This document shows, piece after piece, positions 22,111-31,091 of a stretch of 31,903 bases of DNA. The DNA comes from Hofstenia miamia (taxonomy: Eukaryota; Xenacoelomorpha; Acoela). The DNA is taken from positions 1,491,177 to 1,523,079 of the forward strand of contig SCFE01000117.1 in NCBI GenBank assembly GCA_004352715.1, in the 5' to 3' direction. The position numbers and the translations under genes were made by a program. The notes beneath the pieces were generated by a model. That model had not been told where the DNA came from and ran no database searches. It was given only the letters and a program-made list of their open reading frames with translations. The stretch's first letter is position 1. Every line of letters begins with the position of its first letter.

Positions 22111-23695
22111 ATTCTATAAAAAATCACAAACTCTAGTAGCAGTTTAATAGAATTTGAAGTTAACCACTGAAGTGCCAAAGAAAACACATTTATTCTTCAT
22201 GAATATTTTACAACCATTCTCAAACAAATTACATTGTGTAAATGATTGCAATATAAAATAGTAATTATTCTACAAAATATTGCATAAAACAATTAAGCAT
22301 TACTACAAACATTATACACATTTTGTTATATTAAAGACATTTTCTCAGAGAAATAAATTAAAATAAAATGATAATCTCTATCATAAAGTTTAACAATCAT
22401 GGGTTAAATTAGAAAATGGCTAATCACTACATCAATGTAATTGTAATAATAAGCATTTTTATTAATATGAATGATCACAATTAAATAATAGTGAATTTCA
22501 TAGCAAAATGCATTCTTAACATTTCTTAATTCAAAATATTATGAAGCATTTATAAAAAAGGCAAGCAAATTTCAGTAACAAATTTGAGCAAATATTAAAG
22601 GACAAAAGAATGATGTAACCAAACACATTTTAATTTAAACTTATCTCATTGTCAAGGAAACAAATTTTAATAGAAATTGGTTAGTCTCTTTTAACTACTA
22701 CACACATGAAATATTAGTAAGAGAACATTTCAGGCATTTGAAAAACAATATTACATGAGAATTGGTATATAATTACTATTACTATGATAAATAACTTCAC
22801 AACATAATTTTACAACAAGGTGTTTTTATGACAGTGATAAAAAATCAAAGAGCAAAATATTTTATTCCTGAAAATAGAGAAGTCCAACCCCAAAGAAATA
22901 CTTATTGGTACACACAATCACTTAAAATTTTTAATTTGAAATATATATTTGGTTGACAGTAATCAGCAAAATTCTAACAAATCTTGGAAATGACTTTGTA
23001 AATAGTTAATTTTATATAATGCATTTTATAATTTTTGATAGAGGGAAACAATGCTTGTTAATTAATTGAAATGAAAGAAATGCTTAAGTAATCCATGCCT
23101 GAATTTAATTTTACAGTGAAACATTGCAAATAAATCTTGGTAATCCTTTGTTCTTGAGCCATTATAGAGAGGTTTATAATACTACTGTTTCCAGCACTTT
23201 GATAATCATCTTTAAAATTTCAATTAATATAAACTTAAGCAAAACACACTATAATTATTCTAGCAATAGCAATAAATTATGAATATGCATTATGAAATAG
23301 TATATTACAAAATTTCACCATGGCATTATGCCAACTGAGCAATGATCAAATGATATTAAAATGCATTTATCTTAATAAACATTAATTTTTACTTGAGGCA
23401 ACACATAATAAACATTTAGATGAAAATAATTCTTGAACATACTCTGAACATGAAATAGAATTACAATAATGATATATGCATAGCAAAATAATGATTGCTT
23501 ACTATAGTTCAAAAAATAAAAATTCGAGCTGCAACTGTTTGAAGATAGACAATGGCAAATGTTTACCAATCACATTTGAGTTTTGTCATGAAAACTCATT
23601 TTAAGCAGAATGGCATACATTTTTTGTATAGAACTTGTGTGTGATCAATTCACTAGATATTTTGTTGAGGAAAGCTTATCATTTTCATTGCTCAT
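22111..23695. other. Polinton interior, no gene seen
   Basis: AT-rich sequence without recognisable coding content. A 65-codon minus-strand open frame at 23372-23569 has no recognised motif. CpG by eye only at about 23,525. Confidence 0.4.
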
Positions 23696-24348
23696 GGTTT
23701 AGGTCTGTGGTAACAATAGGACTCCTGGGAAAAACCAGCCACATTGAATAAATGGCTTAATGCATTTCTGATGGCCACCTTCTGGGTGAAGGTGGAAGTT
23801 CTGTCACATTTTAGAATGAAGAGGAAACTTTACAATTTGAAGATGTACTAACACATTGTTGAAATGTATCACTTGCAGTTATTTTTACATTGTCTGATTT
23901 TTACATTTAGTACAATTTATACACAATTCCTTGAGAAATAGTTGTTTTTTTACCCATTGCATATTTTGTTTGATAAATATTAATGCATTTAGAAACACAC
24001 TCTAATGCAAATAACACATCATTTTCAAGTTTTTTTCATATGAAATATTTGGATTTTGGATATATGAATTATTTTCTTTGAAACATAGTGTAGCATGTTT
24101 AAACATTGTTTCAACAAACATGCCTTATGTGAAATTTGTCATCAAAAATATCAGTATGCCTAAATCATATAATTCAAAAATAGATATTTCATAAAAAATT
24201 AATTTATTCAATTTAACTTCGTCAAAAATATTTCATTACTAGATGGCATGCAATAGAATCCACCCATTCCCTCATAGCAAATAGGCATAGGTGTTACGAG
24301 AACTTCAAGGTGTCCCATAGGAACGGGTTCTTGGCCTTCTTAACTACT
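23696..24348 (-). repeat. Polinton terminal inverted repeat, right
   Basis: Reverse complement aligns with 14167-14732. Its outer ~130 bases keep CpG (about 24,218, 24,297 and 24,323), while its inner part and the whole left repeat have none. At two of these sites the left repeat has a different sequence: ACAGAG against ACGAAG, and AGGTTCC against CCGTTCC. Confidence 0.75.
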
Positions 24349-24354
24349 CACAAG
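24349..24354. repeat. Polinton target-site duplication, right
   Basis: CACAAG directly after the right terminus; partner of CACAAA at 14161-14166. Confidence 0.6.
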
Positions 24355-24649
24355 CTAAGATATTTTCTAATGTTCAACAATGTCTTGTAAATATTTATAT
24401 TTTATGCATTTACTAACAATGTTTAGGCTATGAAAAATGTCATCATCTAAATATTAAAAATAATTTTCATTCAAAATTGTTAATCCTCCTATTGTTACTT
24501 AACTTATTTTTTGGTGATAAAAAATATGAAACTGTGCATGTTTTGAATACAAGAAGAAGAACATTATGCTACTATAAATTAATTCATTATTCTCCTATCA
24601 ACCCCAAAAAAAATTCATCACATTTATCAGCTTTAATAAATTACTAAGT
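24355..24649. other. AT-rich spacer, probably LINE copy 1 ORF1-ORF2 junction
   Basis: Just under 300 bases between the Polinton end and the ORF2 start of LINE copy 1. Nothing clearly coding. Confidence 0.3.
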
Positions 24650-24840
24650 ATGTCAATATTTTTCTTCTTATTAATTCTCCATGGTATTGAAAAGAACCCT
24701 GTCCCAATTTTAGATTACAATTATTATTTTGAAAGATTGAATACAAAAAATAACACTATTAACAATATGCATATAAATTTCCAAAACCTGTCAAGGAAAA
24801 ATTTTGAATTTAAGCAATTACTGATGCTTTCACATAATTA
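24650..24840 (+). pseudogene. LINE copy 1, start of ORF2
   Basis: Open from an ATG at 24650. After a hydrophobic start it reads L-I-L-H-G-I-E-K-N-P-V-P, then M-H-I-N-F-Q-N-L-S-R-K-N-F-E-F-K-Q-L-L. The second LINE copy has the same layout at 27,376 (L-I-T-G-I-N-I-N-P-R-P, then I-H-I-N-F, a stop, N-L-S-I-K-N-S-E-F). This is the N-terminus of a CR1/L2-like ORF2, just before the endonuclease. The G-I-E-K-N-P-V-P segment resembles the 2A-type D-V-E-x-N-P-G-P motif known at this place in some non-LTR elements. After about 24,840 the similarity ends and LINE copy 2 ORF1 begins, so this copy is cut off. Confidence 0.6.
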
Positions 24841-24882
24841 CCAATGCTTACACTGTGAGCAGTTAGTCCTTGCAAGTGGACT

Positions 24883-25472
24883 GTGCTTACTGCGATTAAC
24901 ACTACTTCACTCATTGTGTTACCTGAAGAGGAGTTAAACAAAACTAAATTATTAACTCCCCTAAAGAACCTCAGCAGAGATGAACTAATTATCTTGTTTA
25001 ACATGTTAGCAGCAATCAAAGAAACACAATCCAAATCATTGACCAAAACTACACAAGTTGATTCAGAATTTAAACATATGCTCTCTTAAACAGATAAGAA
25101 GATTCCTCGCCCCAATCATTTGAGAGCAGAAGCTGAATTTCTTGTATAGCAGATGTAATATATCTCTATTCTGAATCGAAAAATTTAAAGAGAATTCTTA
25201 TTACAATAGGCAGAAACAATATAATGCAAAAGAAAAAAAAATTTAAAGATAAGTATAAGAAATTAGTTCAGATAAGGTTTTCCATGGTGAAATAGCTCTT
25301 TTTCCTAAGGACGAGGAGCTTAACAAAAAATTGGTCGAACTAAATTTACTTATTAAGCAAAATTGCAAACTGTTAAATTATACTGTTTTTGATAATTCTA
25401 ACTTTTTTATTTAGGATCTACTGTTAATAGAAATTTATTCACAGAAAACACAATCCACTACTCCAAAAAGGT
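24883..25472 (+). pseudogene. LINE copy 2, ORF1 first part (SGNH type)
   Basis: 24883-25089 is open and reads L-P-E-E-E-L-N-K-T-K-L-L-T-P-L-K-N-L-S-R, matching the N-terminal part of copy 1. After a damaged stretch, about 25,180-25,260 in another frame reads L-K-R-I-L-I-T-I-G-R-N-N-I-M-Q, the SGNH G-x-N-D block with Asn for Asp. From 25,268 a third frame reads K-V-F-H-G-E-I-A-L-F-P-K-D-E-E-L-N-K-K and continues to H-Y-S-K-K-V-M-E at 25,472. About 200 codons between the N-terminal part and the G-x-N-D block appear shortened relative to copy 1. The frame stops at a MITE insertion and resumes beyond it at 26,810. Confidence 0.6.
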
Positions 25473-25480
25473 TATGGAAG
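25473..25480. repeat. hAT-type 8-bp target duplication, left
   Basis: TATGGAAG just before the CAGAGATGG terminus; the right flank is AATGGAAG (7 of 8 identical). Confidence 0.75.
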
Positions 25481-26808
25481 CAGAGATGGAATCAGTCCAT
25501 CATTTTAAGATCCAATCTGGATCCTAAACTTCAAGATCCAAATCCAATCGGATCCGAATTTTATAAAATATTTTAGTCTTCAATACAAAACAGATCCGAA
25601 TTTAAATAAGTATTCTAACAATAAATAAACTTTGACCTAAAAATATTTGTTTTTTTTAAATGCGAATAGAAAATTTTAACTGCTATAGCACCATCTTGAG
25701 ATAAAAAGTGGACCTATACTTACGAAATAGTGCATGCAAATCAACATATTTGTAAGCTTTGTAAAAATCTTGTCCCTAAAATTGTCATTAACTATAATCA
25801 TAATTATATATTTATAGAAATAAATAGTTGAGTTTGTTATAGTATTACCTCCCGCATTAATGTTTTATGTCTAAATTAAAAAATAATCACTTTGCAATGT
25901 CACTATAAATTGAAGATGTTTCAAACAAAATAAATTTACTCCAAAATTGCAGCTAAGGGGATGAAAACAAGAAAAGCACAAATAATGACAAATTCAAGAA
26001 CAATCCCAAGCTTACATTGCAAAAGCAATTGTTGTAGAGTATATTAAAATCCGTGATAGAAAAATTAATTTTTACAACAAAATTTAAGATTTAAATCTAA
26101 ATTTTGAATTTTACTGAGATTGGAAACTAAATTGGAGTAAACATTTAAAATTATATAACAGCAACATTAAATAAATTAATACCCTATTAATATTTTGCCA
26201 ATGGTATGGTTCCATAAACATTTTTGTATTAGTGATTGTAATACTAAGTAACCTGAGTACTAAGTTGATCTTGGCATTGCAAGTTGCTTAGAGTGCATAT
26301 TTAAATGAAATTTTTTGATTTAAGAGCATCCCAAATTATATTAGTATTTTTAGATTTTGGCAGTGTTTGCAAAAGCTTATCTGTGTTTTCTGCTTTTTCT
26401 TTGATATACATTAAAGAGAATCCTTTTCAGAATTATGCTCTTCCATTTGCAAGTTTGTACAAACAAATGTTTTTGGTTGCTTTATAATTTTATCATTATG
26501 TGATGGCTAACATGAATCGCACTTTCAGATTTGAAGTATTGATCACCAATTTTATAAGTTGTTAAAATGAATAACGCGGAACCTGTTAAATGAACAATGA
26601 AATTTAATTACAAAATTTCACTTAGATTGAGATTATTGCACAGTAAAATTGGGATTCAATGCAAAAATGAGCATAATTTATAAAAGTAAATGCACACGTT
26701 TTAAACAATTTTGGATCCGAAACAGATCCGAAGTTCCTCAAAATGAAGATCCGTATCTGATCCGATTCGATCCAAACTGATCAGAGACCCGATCCGATTC
26801 CATCTTTG
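25481..26808. mobile_element. hAT-like MITE, 1.33 kb, non-autonomous
   Basis: Starts CAGAGATGGAATC; the reverse complement of the right end starts CAAAGATGGAATC. With an 8-bp target duplication (7 of 8) this fits the hAT superfamily. Within about 130 bases of each end there are repeated GATCC/GATCCGAA words in both orientations (for example 25,519, 25,551 and 25,593 on the left; about 26,714, 26,725 and 26,747 on the right), a usual arrangement for hAT subterminal transposase-binding sites. The interior (about 25,620-26,690) is AT-rich with no transposase-like frame, so it would depend on another copy for movement. It interrupts ORF1 of LINE copy 2. Confidence 0.8.
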
Positions 26809-26816
26809 AATGGAAG
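26809..26816. repeat. hAT-type 8-bp target duplication, right
   Basis: AATGGAAG, partner of TATGGAAG at 25473-25480. The LINE reading frame (V-M-E) is duplicated here. Confidence 0.75.
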
Positions 26817-27193
26817 TCTTTTTTAGCACGCCGCCGCACCATGTATTCAATCAGCGATCACTTGATGAATAGACAGACACCGCCAGCTCTAGATCTTTTA
26901 CTCTACCGCCTCCACATCAACACCGCTTTTCAAAAGCACAACGACCCTTTATACAAAAGCCGTCAAGCACATTAAAAAGCTTCCCCTACAGCAGCCTTTA
27001 CTCTCACCACCGAAATACATGCAATGAAGTTATGCTGACGTTCTTTCAACAACACCGCCATTTTCACCAGCCGAGGTTCATAGAATTAGAAACTTTCTTA
27101 GACTTTTCTAATGATGGTAAATTTTATTTTTATATTACTAACTATACTTGGGTTATGGTGAATATTTTGCCTAATTTAGGTTATCGCGAGTAA
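26810..27193 (+). pseudogene. LINE copy 2, ORF1 C-terminal tail
   Basis: In frame from 26,810, about 127 codons with a single stop (TAG near 26,870) to TAA at 27191-27193. It starts M-E-V-F-F-S-T-P-P-H-H and is rich in Pro, Ser, His, Phe and basic residues (L-P-P-P-H-Q-H, K-P-S-S-T-L-K-S-F), a composition expected for the disordered nucleic-acid-binding tail of a LINE ORF1 protein. The frame continues that of V-M-E before the MITE, which supports the insertion model. CpG is plentiful here. The tail is not similar enough to any family I know to assign it alone. Confidence 0.5.
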
Positions 27194-27375
27194 CTCACTC
27201 TCTGTCATAAATTTAAATTTAATTATTCTTAACTAAAAATTCAATATTACCTGTGTTAGAGAAACCTTATCTATATATAAACATAGGTTAAGAAACAGCT
27301 TGAATACAATCAATATATTTAAAAAATAGATTTTCATTAAAACATTCTTTATTCTACTTTCTAGTACTAACAATA

Positions 27376-29138
27376 ATGTTACTTATAACCGGCATCAATA
27401 TTAATCCTAGGCCTTTCAAAACTGATAATATTTATGAATACTCAAAATTCTCATACATAATGCATTCAATTAATTCCCTTAAATATATTCACATAAATTT
27501 TTAGAATCTCTCAATAAAAAATTCAGAATTTAGACAATTCATTTCTGAACTGAATACAAAATTTATTCTGGGCATAACTGAAACTTGGTTTACAAATGAT
27601 AATGACAATTCGTCCTTGTCAATCAATAATTCGAAATTTAAAATATTTAGAAAGGACAGAAATCCAACCTTTCATTTTAATAAAACAAAAGGAGGTAGTG
27701 TCATGTTTTTAATACCTAAAATACCCAAGCTTAAACTTAGGACAGATATAGCAAAATATTCAACTTATGAAAGTCTTTGGGTTGAAATTCGAAACGCAGA
27801 CAAAAATTTTAATAGTAAATTATTAAATATCTGTTATTGTCCAAATAAAACTTATATAAATAATTTTTTTCTTACAAATGGAAGATGATTTTTCTACTGC
27901 TCTGAGTTATGACATGAATAAAATCGTAATGGGAGACTGCAATTTTAATCTTCTAAACAATAACTAAAAAATTAAGCTTGACAATTTTCTCAATACTTTC
28001 AATATTTCACTAATAAATAAAAAAATTCCTTCTAGAATTTCTGCCAATAGTAAAACGCTTATTGACTATTTCATGATATCAGAAAATGCTTCGTCTTATA
28101 ATTATTTTTGTTTTGAATTTCCATACTCAGATCACTGCCTTATAGCTACTTATTCGAATATTCTCAAAGTTTGTAAGCCACTATATCTTGGATAAAAATA
28201 CAAGAAAAATTAACAGAAAATGTCGAAAAACTTCGACAGTATTTAAAAATCGAAAACTGGAATTCCATATATTCATCATTAAAACCTAATGAAATGCTAT
28301 CACATTTTACAAAAACTTTACTTTTCTCATTTGGATATATGCTGCCTAGAAAAATACATTCTTTCATCCGAATATTCCAAAAAAATTGAAAATATTGTTT
28401 CAAAGCCATGGATTGATTCTAAATGCATAGATGTAATCGAAATAAAGAAACAGAAATGGAAAATCATAATGCTTATAAATTTGCACAAAATTTATGTAAT
28501 ATAACTATAAGGAAAGCAAGTCATAATTATTCCCGTTTTCAGTATTAAAGTCTTTCTTCCTAAAAAAATAAGTGGGAATTTGTTAACAATTTTCTAAATA
28601 GAAAAAATATGAAAAGCGAAAAAATAGAAAGAATATACTATAAAGATAAATTAATTACAAATAAGAAGGAAATCTGCAATGCTTTCAATGAAATTTTTCT
28701 AAATTTTGGAAATTACAACGGCATGAGTGTACCTTTTTGCCTTAATAAACCCATAAGAACTCCACCCTCTTTCTCTATTCGTTATGCAACAAAATATAAA
28801 ATCATAAAGTCGATACAATGTTTAAAAAATATATCCAGTGAACCCTCTCTAATACCAATGTGATTCTTAAAACTCTCAGGTGACTTAATAGCTGAATCAA
28901 TATGCTACATTTTAAATACATGTATAAGACACTACTTTTTTCCAGATGAATTAAAATTGGCAAATATAACAACAATATTTAATACATATTATCCCGAAGA
29001 TTGCGTAAATTATAGACCCATTTCAATCACCTCTCCAATCAGCAAAATATTTGAACGAATTCTTTTTAATCAAATTAATGAGTATCTCTGTAAACATGAT
29101 CTCTACTCCAAAACACAATATGGTTTTCGTAAAGAACC
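27376..29138 (+). pseudogene. LINE copy 2, ORF2: AP endonuclease and first part of reverse transcriptase
   Basis: ATG at 27376 opens L-L-I-T-G-I-N-I-N-P-R-P, then an APE-type endonuclease: F-I-L-G-I-T-E-T-W-F (catalytic Glu, about 27,570), K-G-G-S-V-M-F, N-I-C-Y-C-P-N, then in another frame I-V-M-G-D-C-N-F-N-L-L (G-D-x-N motif, about 27,930), K-T-L-I-D-Y-F and F-P-Y-S-D-H-C-L-I (S-D-H motif, about 28,130). A poorly conserved linker follows (28,200-28,860). From 28,957 the reverse transcriptase begins with N-Y-R-P-I-S-I-T-S-P-I-S-K-I-F-E-R and Y-G-F-R-K-E. It ends there, before the Y-A/V-D-D motif, where the Copia begins. Stops and at least two frameshifts are present. The motif set fits CR1/L2/Jockey-type LINEs; I favour CR1/L2 because of the SGNH ORF1. 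Confidence 0.8.
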
Positions 29139-29267
29139 TGCTATCGACGTAAACATACGGAAACACGGCGATAATAAAACAAATGTATGAAAAGTCGGTG
29201 TAGCTCTGTGTGCTAAATATACGTACAATAAATTATTCTATTTTGTGTTTATATATGAACATTTTCA
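29139..29267 (+). repeat. Putative Copia 5' LTR
   Basis: Begins TGCTATCGACG right after the LINE frame ends and ends TTTTCA directly before the primer-binding site, giving TG...CA ends over 129 bases. It contains AATAAA at 29227-29232. This is short for an LTR, so the left part may be truncated. The partner LTR is not in the window. Confidence 0.5.
29227..29232 (+). promoter_or_regulatory. Poly(A) signal AATAAA in LTR
   Basis: AATAAA 35 bases before the LTR end, a usual position for LTR polyadenylation signals. Confidence 0.35.
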
Positions 29268-29280
29268 TGGTAGCAGAGAG
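29268..29280 (+). promoter_or_regulatory. Primer-binding site, initiator-Met-tRNA type
   Basis: TGGTAGCAGAGAG directly follows the LTR. Copia elements usually prime with an internal half of initiator Met tRNA, whose complement begins TGGTATCAGAGC or TGGTAGCAGAGC. Confidence 0.65.
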
Positions 29281-29297
29281 TGGTTAGATGGCATAGG

Positions 29298-29890
29298 ATG
29301 GTTGGATCATTTAAAACACCGCCTCTATGGACTGAGGGTAAGCCATTTTCTGTGTGGAAACAAGAAATTCAAATATGGCAAACTGTAACGAATTTGTAAT
29401 AAAAGTAACAAGCCCCAGCTATTTTATTAACCTTGTGGGAAAGTATCGGGAAGCTGCTTTGGAATTAACTCTGGCTGAAATCAATTGTGAAGATGGTTTG
29501 AAAACGTTATTGGATAAGTTGGAAAAATGCTTTGCACGTGACGCAGCAGATTTGGCTTATAAAGCCTATTCAAAATTTGAAAAGTATTTCAAATCTTGTG
29601 ATGTTTCGATGCCTGATTATACAAATGAATTCGATAGGTTTTACAACAAAGCTAAAGTATATAAAATGGAATTGCCTAATGCAGTGCTTGCTTTCAAATT
29701 GTTGGACAATGCTGGTCTTGATGAGAAAGAGCGTCAGTTAGTTCTTTCGTCTGCTCAGAAGCTGGAATTTATTGCTATAAAATCAGCCTTGAAGCGCATT
29801 TATGGTGGGCCGTCCATGCAGCCAACTACATCTGCAGCATCTGGAATCAAAATGGAAGCTACAGCATTTCATGTGGATCAGCTTGAATAA
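29298..29890 (+). pseudogene. Copia Gag (UBN2-like), frameshifted
   Basis: The likely start is ATG 29298, whose frame reads K-T-P-P-L-W-T-E-G-K-P-F-S-V-W-K and I-Q-I-W-Q-T-V-T-N-L before a stop at 29397-29399. A second frame (open 29354-29890) takes over at about 29,430 with G-K-Y-R-E-A-A-L-E-L and runs to the end. It includes L-D-K-L-E-K-C-F, A-Y-K-A-Y-S-K-F-E-K-Y, M-P-D-Y-T-N-E-F-D-R-F, L-A-F-K-L-L-D-N-A and K-S-A-L-K-R-I-Y. This is the helical Gag fold of Copia-type elements with the usual order of blocks. At least one frameshift and clustered stops near 29,397-29,410 disable it. The C-terminus is short, with the zinc knuckle in the next open frame. Confidence 0.75.
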
Positions 29891-29986
29891 GAACAGTGTT
29901 CAAATAATGACGTTTACTTAGCTAGCCGTGGACAAAAGTATTATCGTGATAGGAGGTAAGGTGTACAACATGGTGGCCGTTCTCAA

Positions 29987-30703
29987 GTGTGCTATCGTCA
30001 AACAGCAGAAAGAAGATGCTACATATGCGATTCCAAAATGCATTTGTCATGGACGTGTCCACATAAAACTGATACGGAGCAGTATGTTAATCATTGTTAT
30101 ACTGAGAAATTACCCAGCTTGTTGGAGCAGTCTTATAGAAGAGGAATAGTTGATACTGCTTGTACTACATCTGTTTGTGGCCGCATTTGGGTGAACGACT
30201 ATATTAATTCACTATCGAAAGAACAGCAGAACGAGGTAAAATGGCAACACAGCAACGTTTCAAAAGGTTTTGTTTTTGGTGATAAGAATAGAAGGAAATC
30301 CTTCCGGAATGTAATTATACCTGTTAGATTCGGAACTCAAAAGGTATCACTTGCAGTACGAGTTGTAGATGGTAAGTTGCCCTTGTTTATTAGTAAAACG
30401 TCTCTTAAGAATGCGGGATTAGTGCTAGATTTGGTTGGTGACGTCATATGGCTACTGGGTGAGAGAATCGAATTAATGACAACTACCACAGGGCATATTG
30501 TATTAGGTCTTTTGAATAATGAAAGAGATTCTGTAGATGTATTTGCAAGCTTATGCCCTCTTGCGAAAATGACAGATTCGGAATTAAAAAATGCAATTAT
30601 AAAACTCCATAAACAATTTGCTCATCCAAGTGCAGCCCGATTATNNNNNNNNNNTACTTTAGTGAAAAATTCCGGTGTTAAAAACAAGGTTGTTCTGAAT
30701 TAA
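29987..30703 (+). pseudogene. Copia zinc knuckle, aspartic protease and pre-integrase region
   Basis: One open frame of about 238 codons with an assembly gap near its end. Near its start is a C-x2-C-x4-H-x4-C zinc knuckle (C-Y-I-C-D-S-K-M-H-L-S-W-T-C), which binds RNA in Gag. About 30 residues later I-V-D-T-A-C-T-T-S-V holds the D-T-A protease active site; V-R-V-V-D-G-K-L-P-L-F-I-S-K and L-G-L-L then follow, as in this protease family. The last part, K-L-H-K-Q-F-A-H-P-S, provides the two histidines of the integrase H-H-C-C zinc-binding module, and C-I-S-C at about 30,724 supplies the cysteines after another frame break. The frame from gag to here is not continuous. Confidence 0.8.
30645..30654. 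other. Ten-base run of N
   Basis: Ten unknown bases inside the pre-integrase region. The flanking frame reads on as if ten were nearly right, but the length is probably a placeholder. Confidence 0.9.
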
Positions 30704-30714
30704 TTGATAGTATA

Positions 30715-31091
30715 ACTAAAGAATGCATTTCTTGTAAAATGAATTCAAATTTACCACCAAAGCCCGTAGTTGGCATGCCTCTTGCGCGCGAGTTTAATGA
30801 TACTGTTGCTATGGACCTACATGAGTTAAAATCGAAGAAAATTTGGTACCTCCATATATTAGATCAGTTTACTCGGTTTGGTGTAGCTACAATTATATAT
30901 TCTAAAGATCCTGCCATCATTGTGAATAAATTTATGCGTCATTGGGTGTTAAAATTTGGGTGCCCTAAAAGGATCATTTCGGATAATGGCGGCAAATTTA
31001 ACAATGATTTAATTGTTAGATACAAAAGTTACTACTACAGCTGCTTATAATCCATGGTCTAATGGCACAATTAAGCGCCACAATCAAGTTT
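30715..31091 (+). pseudogene. Copia integrase core, truncated at an inversion junction
   Basis: After E-C-I-S-C-K-M (zinc-module cysteines) comes P-V-V-G-M-P-L, then the core: V-A-M-D-L-H-E-L (first catalytic Asp), I-L-D-Q-F-T-R-F and R-I-I-S-D-N-G-G-K-F (second Asp). After a frameshift near 31,020 it ends T-A-A-Y-N-P-W-S-N-G-T-I-K-R-H-N-Q-V and TGA at 31,091. In the family the third acid sits in a C-E-R-x-N context; here the equivalent residue is Lys (AAG for GAG), so the D-D-E triad is lost. The rest of the integrase is on the opposite strand. Confidence 0.8.

Larger units (their letters stand above)
14167..24348 (-). mobile_element. Polinton/Maverick element, inactive, 10.2 kb
   Basis: Bounded by long inverted repeats that start AGTAGT on the left and, in reverse complement, AGTAGT on the right, with a 5-of-6 target duplication outside. 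Polintons begin with AG, have long inverted repeats, 6-bp target duplications and a protein-primed DNA polymerase, and all four are seen here. At 10.2 kb it is shorter than the usual 15-20 kb, and only the polymerase is recognisable. I find no retroviral-like integrase, packaging ATPase, protease or capsid gene. The half from 18.8 to 23.7 kb is gene-free and largely a degenerate tandem array. It lies between ORF1 and the ORF2 start of LINE copy 1, which it apparently interrupted. Confidence 0.75.

Noticed and set aside
26305-26487. 60-codon plus-strand open frame inside the MITE
   Set aside because: No transposase resemblance; AT-rich noise in a non-autonomous element.
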